Part shown: one piece after another, positions 41,824 to 50,603 of the stretch | How positions within the stretch are numbered: position 1 is the stretch's first letter | Layout: every line of letters begins with the position of its first letter | Origin: Rossellomorea marisflavi | GTDB lineage: Bacteria; Bacillota; Bacilli; Bacillales; Bacillaceae_B | Reading direction: 5' to 3' | NCBI GenBank assembly: GCA_003667865.1 | Contig: CP033051.1 | Location: 2,253,501 to 2,317,500, forward strand | DNA: 64,000 nucleotides | Translations under genes and position numbers: made by a program | Notes under the pieces: generated by a model | Told to the model about the DNA's origin: nothing | The model's database searches: none | Seen by the model: only the letters and a program-made list of their open reading frames with translations

Positions 41824-42621
41824 ATGATGAATGAATATGTTTGGGTTGGTAGTCAACAGCATTACGTTGATCAGGTTGAAATAAAAATATTAGATCGAGA
41901 TATCGTTATTGGTCATTTTGGTGGTAATTCTTCAGCAGGTCAGAGTAAAAATGAGGACGGTTGCTTGCTGTGGATCATGGAGGATTGTGAGTTTGCAGTT
42001 ATTTTGGATGCGCATGATACGGCACAAAGTGCAGAGCTTGTCTTATCAACAATTGAAGCACAGAAAAATAAGATACAAAATTTATTACTACTAGAGCCCT
42101 ATCAAGCTTTTCAATCCATAAATGAACGGATACTTTCAATCTTTCAAAGCGAAGAGTTTCAAAAGGCTATACAAAGGATACAAGGTGAAACTGCCTGTTT
42201 ATTTGTAGTAAGAAAAGAGCAATTTCTTTGGTGGCTATCAATTGGAGATTGTGTACTATTCTTACATCACCCTGAGCTTGCTAGATTAGGAGAGTACCTC
42301 CAAAATCATCGAAGCTTCTACGAGTGGGTCGGACAAAATAGCACGTTTAATAAAGGTATGCCTACGTATAGTTCGGGAATAAAAGAATTGAGGCAAGGAG
42401 AAAATCACCTTGTTCTTACAACAGATGGGTTGATAGAATGTCCTGATACATCCTTTTCAAACGCAGAGGAACTATTCAACGTATTTCAAGATGTAACCAA
42501 TCAAGAAGGAATTAAGAGCCTATTAGAAACGATAAAAAACAAGCATGTACGAGATAGTACGACCATCATATCTTGGAAAGTCCAGAACAAATTGGAAGCT
42601 ATTTTACCAAGTAATATGTAG
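41824..42621 (+). CDS. PP2C-type serine/threonine protein phosphatase
   Basis: A 265-residue phosphatase-like protein. PP2C motifs can be followed: GQSKNEDGCLLW (R-x2-N-E-D-like), AVILDAHDT (D-G-H-G replaced by D-A-H-D), GETACLFVV, LSIGDCVLFL, LVLTTDGLIE and DSTTIISWK. The acidic metal ligands are kept, so activity is plausible despite the changed DGHG motif. Its target is unknown; by position in the operon it may act in the sigma/anti-sigma pathway. It starts 2 bases after the DUF1272 stop codon. Confidence 0.8.
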   Translation: MMNEYVWVGSQQHYVDQVEIKILDRDIVIGHFGGNSSAGQSKNEDGCLLWIMEDCEFAVILDAHDTAQSAELVLSTIEAQKNKIQNLLLLEPYQAFQSINERILSIFQSEEFQKAIQRIQGETACLFVVRKEQFLWWLSIGDCVLFLHHPELARLGEYLQNHRSFYEWVGQNSTFNKGMPTYSSGIKELRQGENHLVLTTDGLIECPDTSFSNAEELFNVFQDVTNQEGIKSLLETIKNKHVRDSTTIISWKVQNKLEAILPSNM

Positions 42622-42622
42622 G

Positions 42623-42660
42623 AACAGACACACTTCTATAGGGAGTGTGTCTGTTTTTTT
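42623..42660 (+). terminator. intrinsic terminator of the sigma operon
   Basis: AACAGACACACT and AGTGTGTCTGTT form a perfect stem, followed by a T-run. Confidence 0.88.
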
Positions 42661-42754
42661 ACCATTTTAAAGAAAAGACACCTTATTGCTATAGTTAACA
42701 GGCTATTCACTTGGTTACACTGTAATGTAACTAGAAAAGAAAGGAGTAAATGGT

Positions 42755-43261
42755 GTGAATAGCGTTCAGAATCAGAAAATTAGTGATGCAAGGGCTCGTT
42801 ATGCTAACCGTAATATATGGTCAGGAGTGCTATTTGGTTTAGGTCTAGCAGCATTTGTTGATGAAACCGTTTTTCACCAGCTTCTTCATTGGCATCACTT
42901 TTATGATCAATCAACAAAAGCAATCGGTCTAGTGTCTGATGGATTTTTCCATGCATTTAGCTGGTTTTCAACCATCGCAAGTCTATTTTTGCTTGCAGAT
43001 TTAAGACGAAGAGATGGTTTTTGGTTAAAGCGTTGGTGGAGTGGAATGATGCTTGGAGGAGGAGGCTTTCAGCTTTATGATGGCATCATTCAACATAAGC
43101 TCATGAGGATTCATCAAATCCGTTATGTAGATAACCTCTTCACATATGATTTAGTATGGAATATCATTGCCGCTATTATGATTTTGCTTGGCATAATACT
43201 TCTAAGAACAACACAAAAGGAATTGAGAGGGTTGAAAGGAACGATTCAACATGCAACATAA
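42755..43261 (+). CDS. DUF2243 membrane protein
   Basis: A 168-residue membrane protein with four hydrophobic segments. The histidine-rich stretch VDETVFHQLLHWHHFYD, followed by the FFHAFSWFSTIASLFLL helix and LGGGGFQLYDGIIQHKLMRIHQIR, is characteristic of DUF2243. It lies in front of a CtaG-type cytochrome oxidase assembly gene and overlaps it by 11 bases. A role near haem-copper oxidase assembly is therefore likely, though the family is uncharacterised. The GTG start has AAGGAG at eight bases. Confidence 0.88.
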   Translation: MNSVQNQKISDARARYANRNIWSGVLFGLGLAAFVDETVFHQLLHWHHFYDQSTKAIGLVSDGFFHAFSWFSTIASLFLLADLRRRDGFWLKRWWSGMMLGGGGFQLYDGIIQHKLMRIHQIRYVDNLFTYDLVWNIIAAIMILLGIILLRTTQKELRGLKGTIQHAT

Positions 43262-44045
43262 CGCTGTTCATCCAATACTTGAGAGTACAATCACCATGAG
43301 TTTGCCAGTTCTAGTGGGTGCTTTAATCATCATGTATCTTTTTGCAGTTTTTCTAACAAATCGTCGTTTTAAAAAGTGGTCTCTTTATCGAACGATGTTC
43401 TGGATCGTGGGAGTACTATGTGCAAGTTTGGCTGTAATAGGGCCAATAGCAGAACAAGCTCATCATGATTTCAGATTTCATATGATCAGCCACCTTTTAC
43501 TTGGCATGCTTGCTCCATTATTAATGGCATTGGCTGCACCGATGACCCTCTTACTTAGAATGTTGCCAGTGAATATGGCACGCGTGCTTTCAAGGATTTT
43601 ACGAAGTAGAATAATTGGAGTCCTAACAAATCCGATTATTGCATCGGTACTGAATATAGGGGGATTATGGATACTCTATACAACACCTTTATATACCATG
43701 ATGCATGCTTCTTTTTTCTTACATAGTATCGTACATCTTCATATATTCCTTGCAGGATATCTATTTACTATTTCGATGATATCAATAGACCCAGCTCCCC
43801 ATCGGAAAAGTTTTCGTTATCGTTCCATTGTCCTAATTATCGCTCTAGCGGGACACGGGATTCTCTCAAAGCTTTTATATGCCTATCCACCGGCAGGGGT
43901 GACACACGAACATGGGGAAACCGGAGCCATGTTAATGTATTATGGCGGTGATATCATTGACTTCTTCCTTATCTTTGTATTGTGCCTACAATGGTTTAGA
44001 GCGACTAAACCAAAAGTTACGAGACAAATGGGAATACCCACTTAA
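43251..44045 (+). CDS. cytochrome c oxidase assembly factor, CtaG (caa3) family
   Basis: A 264-residue polytopic membrane protein (about seven hydrophobic segments) of the caa3_CtaG family, needed for assembly of the copper centre of caa3-type oxidase in B. subtilis. Typical blocks are HHDFRFHMISHLLLGMLAPLLMALAAPMTLLLR, SFFLHSIVHLHIFLAGYLFTISMISIDPAPHR and LAGHGILSKLLYAYP, each with conserved histidines. It overlaps DUF2243. No oxidase subunit genes lie in this window. Confidence 0.9.
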   Translation: MQHNAVHPILESTITMSLPVLVGALIIMYLFAVFLTNRRFKKWSLYRTMFWIVGVLCASLAVIGPIAEQAHHDFRFHMISHLLLGMLAPLLMALAAPMTLLLRMLPVNMARVLSRILRSRIIGVLTNPIIASVLNIGGLWILYTTPLYTMMHASFFLHSIVHLHIFLAGYLFTISMISIDPAPHRKSFRYRSIVLIIALAGHGILSKLLYAYPPAGVTHEHGETGAMLMYYGGDIIDFFLIFVLCLQWFRATKPKVTRQMGIPT

Positions 44046-44048
44046 TTG

Positions 44049-44073
44049 AAAAGGCGCCTATATGGCGCCTTCC
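44049..44073. terminator. bidirectional terminator
   Basis: AAGGCGCC and GGCGCCTT form a perfect GC-rich stem with a 5-base loop between convergent genes. Confidence 0.75.
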
Positions 44074-44673
44074 TCATGTATCCTTCATCTTTCCTGTAAT
44101 TCCATAAAAGAAAATCTTAGTTACATCTTCCGTCAAAGGCAAGATATGCTGGTACACATCCTCACGTTGAATATAGTCCTTTAACATTTGAATATAAAAC
44201 ATTATGGCTTCTTGTGATAAGTTTGGGTCTATAAACCCTTGCTGCTTACCTTCCTGAAACAATTGGTTAAAATACGGAACCACTCTTTCTGTATACACCT
44301 TCTCAATATAATTTCCTTCTGATGTATATTCCTTCATTAAGTACTGATAAAATTCTTCATTAATATTTTGTGATACTTCTTTTTTATTGAAGATTACATG
44401 CTTAATTTTATCTGGAAACGGCATGTCACTATAAATGACCTTTTCAAAGTCGCCAGTAGCCTTATCTATGTAATATAGAAACACCTCATGTATCAGGTTA
44501 TGCTTACTTTCAAAGTAATTATAGATTGTTACTTGTGATACATTTGCTTTTTTCGCAATATCAGATATTGCGACTTTTTGAATACCGAATTCCATAAATA
44601 GTAAAAGAGAAGCCTCTAAAATATGTTGCTTTTTACGTTCTCTACGACGCTGAAAACCGTCCATTTCGTTCAC
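44074..44673 (-). CDS. TetR family transcriptional regulator
   Basis: A 199-residue repressor. The N-terminal HTH is ILEASLLLFMEFGIQKVAISDIAKKANVSQVTIYNYFESKHNLIHEVF, the TetR signature; the C-terminal part (about 60-199) is helical and binds the ligand. It is divergent from the ABC exporter operon with a 186-base shared promoter region, so it probably represses that exporter and is relieved by an exported compound. The ATG is preceded by GAGGTGAACG. Confidence 0.9.
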   Translation of the reverse strand: MNEMDGFQRRRERKKQHILEASLLLFMEFGIQKVAISDIAKKANVSQVTIYNYFESKHNLIHEVFLYYIDKATGDFEKVIYSDMPFPDKIKHVIFNKKEVSQNINEEFYQYLMKEYTSEGNYIEKVYTERVVPYFNQLFQEGKQQGFIDPNLSQEAIMFYIQMLKDYIQREDVYQHILPLTEDVTKIFFYGITGKMKDT

Positions 44674-44731
44674 CTCATAACTAGTGTAATGGAAAATATG
44701 AAATATAACAAACGAATGAGTTCAAAACATC

Positions 44732-44760
44732 TTGAGTTTTAACTTATTTTTGTATATTAT
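44732..44760 (+). promoter_or_regulatory. predicted sigma-A promoter of the ABC exporter operon
   Basis: TTGAGT, a 17-base spacer and TATTAT lie 100 bases upstream of the ATPase start, in the intergenic region shared with the TetR gene. Confidence 0.55.
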
Positions 44761-44859
44761 GAACTATATGGATTAAAATATTTCATAATTTTACCTTGTT
44801 AAATTTTTAAATGAATTCAATTTATTTAAGAGACGTCCTTAATAGAGGAGGAAAAGGAT

Positions 44860-45759
44860 ATGACGATTGTGCATGCTTCTAATGTAACGAAAACATTTGG
44901 TAAGTTTACAGCATTAAATGGTGTAAATATTGAAGTGAATAAAGGAGAAGTATATGGTTTTATAGGTCCCAATGGTGCAGGTAAATCAACAACCATTCGG
45001 ATTTTACTTGGTATTTTAAAAGCATCTAGTGGAGACGTGAAAATTTTTGGGAAGGATGCCTGGTCTGATGCTGTAGATATTCACAAACACCTTGCGTACG
45101 TGCCGGGTGATGTAAATCTTTGGCCAAACCTAACAGGTGGAGAAGTTATTGATTTGTTTATGAAGCTTCGAGGCTCAAATAATAAGAGTCGACGAGAAGA
45201 ACTGATTCAGCGATTCAATCTGGATCCTACTAAGAAATGTAGAACGTATTCAAAGGGAAATCGTCAGAAGGTTGCTTTGGTTGCTGCATTCTCCTCAGAT
45301 GCAGATCTGTATATTCTAGATGAACCAACATCTGGGCTGGATCCATTAATGGAGAAAGTATTTCAGGATTGCGTCATGGAAGCAAAACTAGCAGGGAAGA
45401 GTGTATTACTTTCAAGTCATATTCTTTCAGAGGTAGAACGTTTATGTGATCGTGTTGGAATTATACGAAAGGGAGAAATGATTGAAACAGGGACTTTGAG
45501 GGAGCTTCGTCATTTAACAAGAACAAGCTTAATTGTAGAAACTAACGATAGAATAACAGATTTACAGATGTTCAAGGGTGTACATGATGTAACCGAACAA
45601 GATGGTGCATTATCGTTTCAGGTGGATTCAGAGGAGCTTGGTTCGATTATCAAGTATGTGAGTCAATTTGGTATTGTACGATTAGAAAGTACACCACCAA
45701 CATTAGAGGATCTATTTATGCGTCATTATGATGAATCAGGAGTTGGAGGTGAGCGTTAA
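44860..45759 (+). CDS. ABC transporter ATP-binding protein (exporter)
   Basis: A 299-residue ATPase of the drug/antibiotic exporter type. Walker A is GPNGAGKST (about residues 37-45), the signature YSKGNRQKVALVAAF is a variant of LSGGQ, Walker B is LYILDEPTSGLDP, and the switch His lies in LLSSHILSEVERLCD. The C-terminal 80 residues are the usual accessory region. It pairs with the permease starting at its own last base, and expression is probably controlled by the divergent TetR protein. The substrate is unknown. Confidence 0.92.
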   Translation: MTIVHASNVTKTFGKFTALNGVNIEVNKGEVYGFIGPNGAGKSTTIRILLGILKASSGDVKIFGKDAWSDAVDIHKHLAYVPGDVNLWPNLTGGEVIDLFMKLRGSNNKSRREELIQRFNLDPTKKCRTYSKGNRQKVALVAAFSSDADLYILDEPTSGLDPLMEKVFQDCVMEAKLAGKSVLLSSHILSEVERLCDRVGIIRKGEMIETGTLRELRHLTRTSLIVETNDRITDLQMFKGVHDVTEQDGALSFQVDSEELGSIIKYVSQFGIVRLESTPPTLEDLFMRHYDESGVGGER

Positions 45760-47363
45760 TGTGGAAGGAATTATACAATGGTACAGGGAGGATGATTCAC
45801 TTCATTATCAGACGAGATCGTATACGATTTCTCATTTGGATCGTTTCTCTAACGGTTTTGACCGCACTAACGGCTACTTCTTTCTCTGGGATGTATCAAT
45901 CAGACCAAGAGAGACAGGCAATGGCTGAAACAATGAAAAATCCAGCCATGACGGCTATGGTAGGTCCCGGTTATGGCTTAGACAATTATACAGAAGGACC
46001 AATGTTAGCACATCAAATGCTATTGTTTACCGCGATTGTAGTAGCCATTATGAGTATACTTCTTGTCACTCGACACACACGAACGGATGAGGAAGAAGGA
46101 AGAATTGAATTAATTCGCTCTCTACCAGTTGGAAGACTTTCCAATGTGACAGCTACGATTATTGTCCTTGTGTTTCTAAATGTTGTATTGGCACTTAGTA
46201 TTAGTATAAGTCTTTACAGCTTACAAATTGAGAGTATGGACCTTAATGGTTCTCTACTCTATGGTGCAGCCCTCGGAGCAACTGGATTGTTTTTTACCGC
46301 TACTACTGCTCTTTTTGCCCAGCTGTCAGGGAATTCACGAGGTACAATCGGTCTATCCTTTAGCCTTTTAGGTATTGCATACCTCCTTCGTGCAGTAGGA
46401 GATGTCAGCAATGAAACATTATCATGGTTTTCTCCTTTAGGATGGATTGTTGGAACAGAAGTATATGTTACAAATTATTGGTGGCCAATCTTTGTAGCAA
46501 TTGGGGCTACCATTCTAATTATCGTGGTGGCTCTGTATTTAAATACAATCCGTGATTTAGATGCAGGATTTTTACCAGCAAAGGCAGGTCGATGTTATGC
46601 ATCACCATTTTTACAAGGGCCACTTGGTCTTGCCTTTAGAATTCAAAAAACAGGAATCATTTCATGGGCCATTGGAATGTTCATTTTAGGAGCTTCCTAT
46701 GGATCTGTCATGAATGATATTGAATCATTCTTTGCAAATAATGAAATGATGAGCCAAATGCTTACTAGTGTAGAAGGATTTACTCTAACAGAACAATTTC
46801 TTTCAATGCTCATGTCTGTTATTGCAATGATTTGTACGGTTCCTGCCATTATGCTGATGTTAAAGCTGAAGGGGGAGGAGAATAAAAATCGGTCAGAACA
46901 TTTGCTTGCACGAGCGGTTTCACGTTATAGAGTCATTGGGAGTTATCTTGTGCTATCCTTATTCTTTGGATTCGTTATGTTATTTGTTGCCTTACTAGGC
47001 TTATGGTCTGCCGCGACTAGCGTAATGGAAGATCCCATTTCCTTCGGACTCTTATTTAAAGCAGCGATGGTATACTTGCCAGCAATATGGGTTATGATCG
47101 GATTAACTGTTTTAATGGTTGGCGTGTATCCAAAGCTTTCAGGGGTTGCATGGTTGTATTTAGGCTATTCCTTCCTAGTCGTCTATTTAGGAGGAATGCT
47201 TCAGTTACCTAAGTGGATGGAGAAAATATCCCCATATGGCTATGTGCCGCAAATTCCTGTAGATGAAATAAATTACGGAACACTGTTACTTTTAGCTGTA
47301 ATTTCATTCTTCCTAATCTTATTTGGGATGTTTGGTTATCGAAGAAGAGATATTATAGGGTAG
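45759..47363 (+). CDS. ABC exporter permease, polyketide-antibiotic exporter type
   Basis: A 534-residue permease with about twelve hydrophobic segments in two homologous halves, of the class annotated as exporters of polyketide antibiotics. The first half contains RFLIWIVSLTVLTALTA and MSILLVTRHTRTDEEEGRIELIRSLPVGR, which is the coupling-helix region; the second repeats it with LMLKLKGEENKNRSEHLLARAVSRYRVIGSYL. The start ATG overlaps the ATPase stop by one base (TAATG), a tight translational coupling. A weak terminator-like hairpin with a T-run lies at about 47383-47432. Confidence 0.88.
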   Translation: MWKELYNGTGRMIHFIIRRDRIRFLIWIVSLTVLTALTATSFSGMYQSDQERQAMAETMKNPAMTAMVGPGYGLDNYTEGPMLAHQMLLFTAIVVAIMSILLVTRHTRTDEEEGRIELIRSLPVGRLSNVTATIIVLVFLNVVLALSISISLYSLQIESMDLNGSLLYGAALGATGLFFTATTALFAQLSGNSRGTIGLSFSLLGIAYLLRAVGDVSNETLSWFSPLGWIVGTEVYVTNYWWPIFVAIGATILIIVVALYLNTIRDLDAGFLPAKAGRCYASPFLQGPLGLAFRIQKTGIISWAIGMFILGASYGSVMNDIESFFANNEMMSQMLTSVEGFTLTEQFLSMLMSVIAMICTVPAIMLMLKLKGEENKNRSEHLLARAVSRYRVIGSYLVLSLFFGFVMLFVALLGLWSAATSVMEDPISFGLLFKAAMVYLPAIWVMIGLTVLMVGVYPKLSGVAWLYLGYSFLVVYLGGMLQLPKWMEKISPYGYVPQIPVDEINYGTLLLLAVISFFLILFGMFGYRRRDIIG

Positions 47364-47380
47364 AGTTCTTTAAAATATAA

Positions 47381-47435
47381 AAGGTGATTCATTTTAAGCT
47401 TTACACTTAGAATAAAACACCTTTTCTTATTTTTT
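47381..47435 (+). terminator. probable intrinsic terminator of the ABC exporter operon
   Basis: AAAAGGTG and CACCTTTT close an imperfect hairpin, followed by CTTATTTTTTTG. The remainder of the 250-base gap to the pirin gene shows no gene. Confidence 0.6.
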
Positions 47436-47618
47436 TGATAAATCTCTTATTTATTGTACAAGATACGTATAGAAATTAATGGATAATTGAAGATACTTAG
47501 TTGAGCAAGTTTGTTGCCTGTATTCATAACATGTGATGTAATGAATATGAACTTTTTACACCTTATGGTATAAAAACATCTAACGAGCTATACGGATTCA
47601 GATTAAGGAGCTGATTTG

Positions 47619-48482
47619 ATGACAAATATCTTTAAAAGAAGTGTAAAGGATCATTGGTATGTGAAATACCAACAGGTAGGTTTCCCATCTATTCAAAAAG
47701 GATGGATTTTACCTGTCGACCGTTGGGTAGACTTTGATCCGTTTATATTAATGGCAGAGGATTGGTTTAAACGAGGGACATTTCCAGATCACCCGCATCG
47801 AGGGTTTCAAACAGTGACATATGTAGTTGATGGTAGACTTGAACATATTGATAATGCTGGTGGAAGAGATATTCTTGAACCAGGTGATGTTCAATATATG
47901 AATGCAGGATGGGCAGCCCGACATGCAGAAGAGGGTGTTGAAGATGATATTGCACATACACTTCAACTGTGGTTAAACTTGCCTAAACATTTGCGTAACA
48001 CAGAGACAACCTATCAGACCGTTTATTCAGAAGAGGCACCTATTGTTAATGTAGAAGGTGGAACTGTAAAAGTATTTTCAGGAGATATTGCTGGAGTAAA
48101 AGGACCAATGGAATCGTTAGTTCCCATTACGTTATCTGAAATTTCACTATCAGCAGGTGCAACCTATATCCATAAACTTCCTGAAAATCATAATGCCTTT
48201 TTATATGTCTTATCAGGTGACATGGATTTTGGAGAAACGGGTGTTAACTTGAAAAAGCATGGTGTCGGTACGCTTACTTTTGAAGAAGATGGAACAGAAG
48301 CTAATTCGAGTGAGTTGGTAATAAAAGCAAATAGTAGACGTTCTAAGGTTCTAGTATACTCAGGGGTTCCGATAAAAGAACCGATTGTACCATATGGCCC
48401 TTTTGTAATGAACACAATGGAAGAAATTAAGCAGGCCTACCGCGATTATCATGATGGAAAATTCGGACCACCAGCAATTTGA
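47619..48482 (+). CDS. pirin family protein
   Basis: A 287-residue bicupin of the pirin family. The N-terminal cupin has the metal site in FPDHPHRGFQTVTYVVDGRLEHIDNAGGRDILEPGDVQYMNAGWAARHAEEG, with the pirin His, His and Glu/His ligands. The C-terminal cupin contains AFLYVLSGDMDFGE and VYSGVPIKEPIVPYGPFVMNTMEEIKQAYRDYHDGKFG, the conserved pirin end. Some bacterial pirins have quercetinase activity or bind redox enzymes; the role here is open. ATG 47619 follows AAGGAG. Confidence 0.92.
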   Translation: MTNIFKRSVKDHWYVKYQQVGFPSIQKGWILPVDRWVDFDPFILMAEDWFKRGTFPDHPHRGFQTVTYVVDGRLEHIDNAGGRDILEPGDVQYMNAGWAARHAEEGVEDDIAHTLQLWLNLPKHLRNTETTYQTVYSEEAPIVNVEGGTVKVFSGDIAGVKGPMESLVPITLSEISLSAGATYIHKLPENHNAFLYVLSGDMDFGETGVNLKKHGVGTLTFEEDGTEANSSELVIKANSRRSKVLVYSGVPIKEPIVPYGPFVMNTMEEIKQAYRDYHDGKFGPPAI

Positions 48483-48484
48483 TT

Positions 48485-48523
48485 GAAAAAAAGGAGTGAC
48501 CAACAACGGTCACTCCTTTAATA
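48485..48523. terminator. bidirectional terminator
   Basis: AAAGGAGTGACC pairs perfectly with GGTCACTCCTTT around AACAAC, between convergent genes. Confidence 0.88.
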
Positions 48524-49144
48524 GTGTAGCAAGAATTTACAATGGTCATCTCCATCTGTTTTGCAGCAAACTCGATTTACTCGATCTGTATCTAATACCT
48601 TCTTGAACATTTCTGTTTCACATCTGCAAGCCATTTTAAATTCTTTGGCGATTGCAAAAATTGGACAATTGTATTCAATCAATTCATATGTGTTGTCATC
48701 TATTTGTGAGGCTTTTGCCATATAGCCTTTTTCGTTTTGAATCTTTTCAATTTCTTGCATTTTTTCTTGAGTTGTTTTGTTTTTCATTCTTGTACTATAT
48801 TCATTTGTTAGACGTTGTTCACGCTTTTTAAATAATGTATCTATTGATTCTCTTCCGAATGTATCTTCTATATCATGAAGAAATTCTACACTGATCCCTT
48901 CATAGTTTTTGGGGAAGAGCATGTCTCCTTTTTCTGTAAGGGAGTAGGTTTGTAGTGGTCGTCCCATGGGTTGTTTGATTTCTGTTGTGCGTATGAGTTG
49001 GTCTTTTTCTAGTGTGTTTAGGTGTTTACGGACGGCCATGTGCGTGATGTTTAGGTGGTCTGTGAGGTCGTTGACAGTTAACGATACTTCTTTTTTTAGT
49101 AGGTCTAGTATTTTGTCTTTTGTTGTTTTGATCGTTTTCTGCAT
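48518..49144 (-). CDS. HTH transcriptional regulator with C-terminal cysteine cluster (SufR/DeoR-like)
   Basis: A 208-residue regulator. The N-terminal winged helix (ILDLLKKEVSLTVNDLTDHLNITHMAVRKHLNTLEKDQLIRTTE, then GRPLQTYSLTEKG) is of the ArsR/DeoR-like type. The C-terminal domain holds six cysteines: a C-x12-C-x-C cluster (CPIF...ACRCE), then VCCKT and HCKF. SufR-type [Fe-S] repressors have a similar layout. It could sense iron-sulphur or redox status. The neighbouring sodA and ferredoxin reductase genes share a palindrome, making them candidate targets, but this is inference. Confidence 0.8.
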   Translation of the reverse strand: MQKTIKTTKDKILDLLKKEVSLTVNDLTDHLNITHMAVRKHLNTLEKDQLIRTTEIKQPMGRPLQTYSLTEKGDMLFPKNYEGISVEFLHDIEDTFGRESIDTLFKKREQRLTNEYSTRMKNKTTQEKMQEIEKIQNEKGYMAKASQIDDNTYELIEYNCPIFAIAKEFKMACRCETEMFKKVLDTDRVNRVCCKTDGDDHCKFLLHY

Positions 49145-49179
49145 TTGTGTTCACCTCATTTATATTTAGGGATATTTTT

Positions 49180-49323
49180 TAAAAGAGTCCGTTGCTTTCC
49201 GCGGGGCGGGAGTGAGCCTCCTCTATGGATGGTTTCGTTCCAGTAGGTACGAAACCCGGGTCTCACTTTGCCCGCTATTTCCCGCAGGAGTCAAGCACCT
49301 TCCGCTCCGAGCAACTCTGTATT
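49180..49323 (+). repeat. GC-rich dispersed repeat, copy with altered loop
   Basis: Framed by AAAGAGTCCGTTG and CAACTCTGT, with CTTTCCGCGGGGCGGGAGTG, AGCCTCCTC, GGGTCTCACTTTGCCCGC and CCCGCAGGAGTCAAGCACC. Relative to the copy at 14.6 kb, about 20 bases between two TTGCTTTCC repeats are missing, and the loop carries a different sequence with its own small dyad (GGTTTCGT/ACGAAACC). It sits just upstream of the regulator gene. Confidence 0.85.
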
Positions 49324-49481
49324 TTTAAGGGAGTATTGTCCTAACCAATACCTTGGTTGGAATAATAATAGTACCATTAAAACAATCTGCTCTTTAAACA
49401 AACTACATAATTACTTTGTATTTTAAAATAAAAAGCAGTGCGGGTGCACTACCTATTACTTATTCTATGAATTTACTTAAT

Positions 49482-49497
49482 TATACTAGATAGTATA
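49482..49497. promoter_or_regulatory. palindromic operator candidate, distal sodA site
   Basis: TATACT-AGAT-AGTATA, a perfect 6-bp dyad separated by four bases. The same architecture recurs at 49599 and 51103. It lies 150 bases upstream of sodA. Confidence 0.6.
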
Positions 49498-49566
49498 AAA
49501 AATTTAAAGCTGGGGGTTTTATGTAGTGTATTGAGTTTTTTATTGAGCAAATGTATTGATTTTGGA

Positions 49567-49614
49567 TTGAGGAGGGTGTATTTTTAATATATACTTTTTA
49601 TACTTTTTAGTATA
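49567..49614 (+). promoter_or_regulatory. sodA promoter with overlapping palindromic operator
   Basis: TTGAGG (49567-49572), a 17-base spacer and TATACT (49590-49595) form a sigma-A-type promoter. The palindrome TATACT-TTTT-AGTATA (49599-49614) covers the expected transcription start, so a repressor bound there would block sodA. Confidence 0.65.
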
Positions 49615-49647
49615 TAAAGTTAATTTAACAAAATGGAGGAATTTATT

Positions 49648-50268
49648 ATGTCTACATATTCATTACCTGAATTATCTTATGGATTTGATGCGTTGGAGCC
49701 ACATATTGATAAAGAAACGATGGAGATTCACTACAGTAAGCATCATCAAGCATATGTGAATAATCTTAATGCTGCTCTTGAAGGGAAGACAGATCTACAA
49801 GAGAAGTCTTTAGAGGAGCTTTTAGCGAATTTAGATCTTGTTCCGGAAAGTGTTCGAAATGCAGTTCGTAATAATGGTGGGGGCCATTTGAATCATAGCC
49901 TTTTCTGGGAAGTGATTGCTCCATCTTCAAATCAAAATGGACCTGTTGGTGAAGTGAACGATGCGATTGTAAAAGCATTCGGTAGCTTTGATACGTTTAA
50001 GCAAGAGTTTACAGCAGCAGCTACTACACGATTTGGATCTGGATGGGCGTGGCTTGTCGTTGGCAACGACGGTTCTCTAGAAGTAACAAGCACTCCAAAT
50101 CAAGATAATCCTGTTATGGAAGGCAAAACAGCTATCCTAGGGTTAGATGTTTGGGAGCATGCGTATTACTTACGTTACCAAAACAGAAGACCAGAATATA
50201 TCGAGAATTTCTTTAATGTAGTAAATTGGGAAGTTGTATCATCAAAATTTGATGCAGCAAAAAAATAA
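49648..50268 (+). CDS. sodA: manganese superoxide dismutase
   Basis: A 206-residue Fe/Mn-type superoxide dismutase that converts superoxide to O2 and H2O2 in the cytoplasm. Metal ligands are in [13 protein letters not shown] (first His), [12 protein letters not shown] (second His) and [20 protein letters not shown] (Asp and His). GSGWAWLVV and the Gly/Gln pattern favour manganese. The ATG at 49648 has GGAGG nine bases upstream. Its promoter carries a palindrome shared with the ferredoxin-reductase operon. A wobble-containing hairpin follows the gene. Confidence 0.95.
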   Translation: MSTYSLPELSYGFDALEPHIDKETMEIHYSKHHQAYVNNLNAALEGKTDLQEKSLEELLANLDLVPESVRNAVRNNGGGHLNHSLFWEVIAPSSNQNGPVGEVNDAIVKAFGSFDTFKQEFTAAATTRFGSGWAWLVVGNDGSLEVTSTPNQDNPVMEGKTAILGLDVWEHAYYLRYQNRRPEYIENFFNVVNWEVVSSKFDAAKK

Positions 50269-50284
50269 TTAAAGATTGCTTTAC

Positions 50285-50312
50285 ATAAGGTGCCTCTATG
50301 GGTGCCTTATTT
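50285..50312 (+). terminator. weak hairpin after sodA
   Basis: AAGGTGCC and GGTGCCTT pair with two G-U wobbles, followed by ATTTATT; read-through into the DUF1450 gene is possible. Confidence 0.45.
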
Positions 50313-50335
50313 ATTGGAAATAGGAGGGACGTGAT

Positions 50336-50581
50336 ATGGGAATTATCGTAATAGAAATTTGTGATGGAAGTCTTATTACATCGATTAATCTTGAAGAGAT
50401 CTTAGAAAGTAAGTACCCTGAGGTCGCAGTGATTGAAAGTAGCTGTCTCTCGTTTTGTGGAATGTGCGCAAAGAGACCATACGCCATTGTGAATGGTAAG
50501 CGGATCTTTGCAAAAACGACAGAAGAGTGTCTACGTTTAATTGAAGAGCATATTGAGGTAGAACTAGCTCTATATGCGTAA
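50336..50581 (+). CDS. DUF1450 protein (YuzB-like)
   Basis: An 81-residue small protein with IVIEICDGSL at the start, the central SSCLSFCGMCAKRPYAIVNGKRI and a helical acidic tail. The cysteines C-x5-C-x2-C region and the PYAIVNG strand match DUF1450/YuzB, a thioredoxin-like [2Fe-2S]-type small fold of unknown role. YuzB genes often lie near ferredoxin-NADP reductase genes, as here. The ATG follows TAGGAGGG. It may be transcribed with sodA. Confidence 0.85.
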   Translation: MGIIVIEICDGSLITSINLEEILESKYPEVAVIESSCLSFCGMCAKRPYAIVNGKRIFAKTTEECLRLIEEHIEVELALYA

Positions 50582-50603
50582 AATTGAAATGAAGTGAAAT
50601 AAT

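Larger units (their letters stand above)
49324..49632. other. gene-free stretch carrying the sodA control region
   Basis: Besides the two TATACY-type palindromes and the promoter listed separately, it has a short dyad AGTGC/GCACT near 49437-49450. No coding frame with a ribosome site is seen. Confidence 0.5.
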
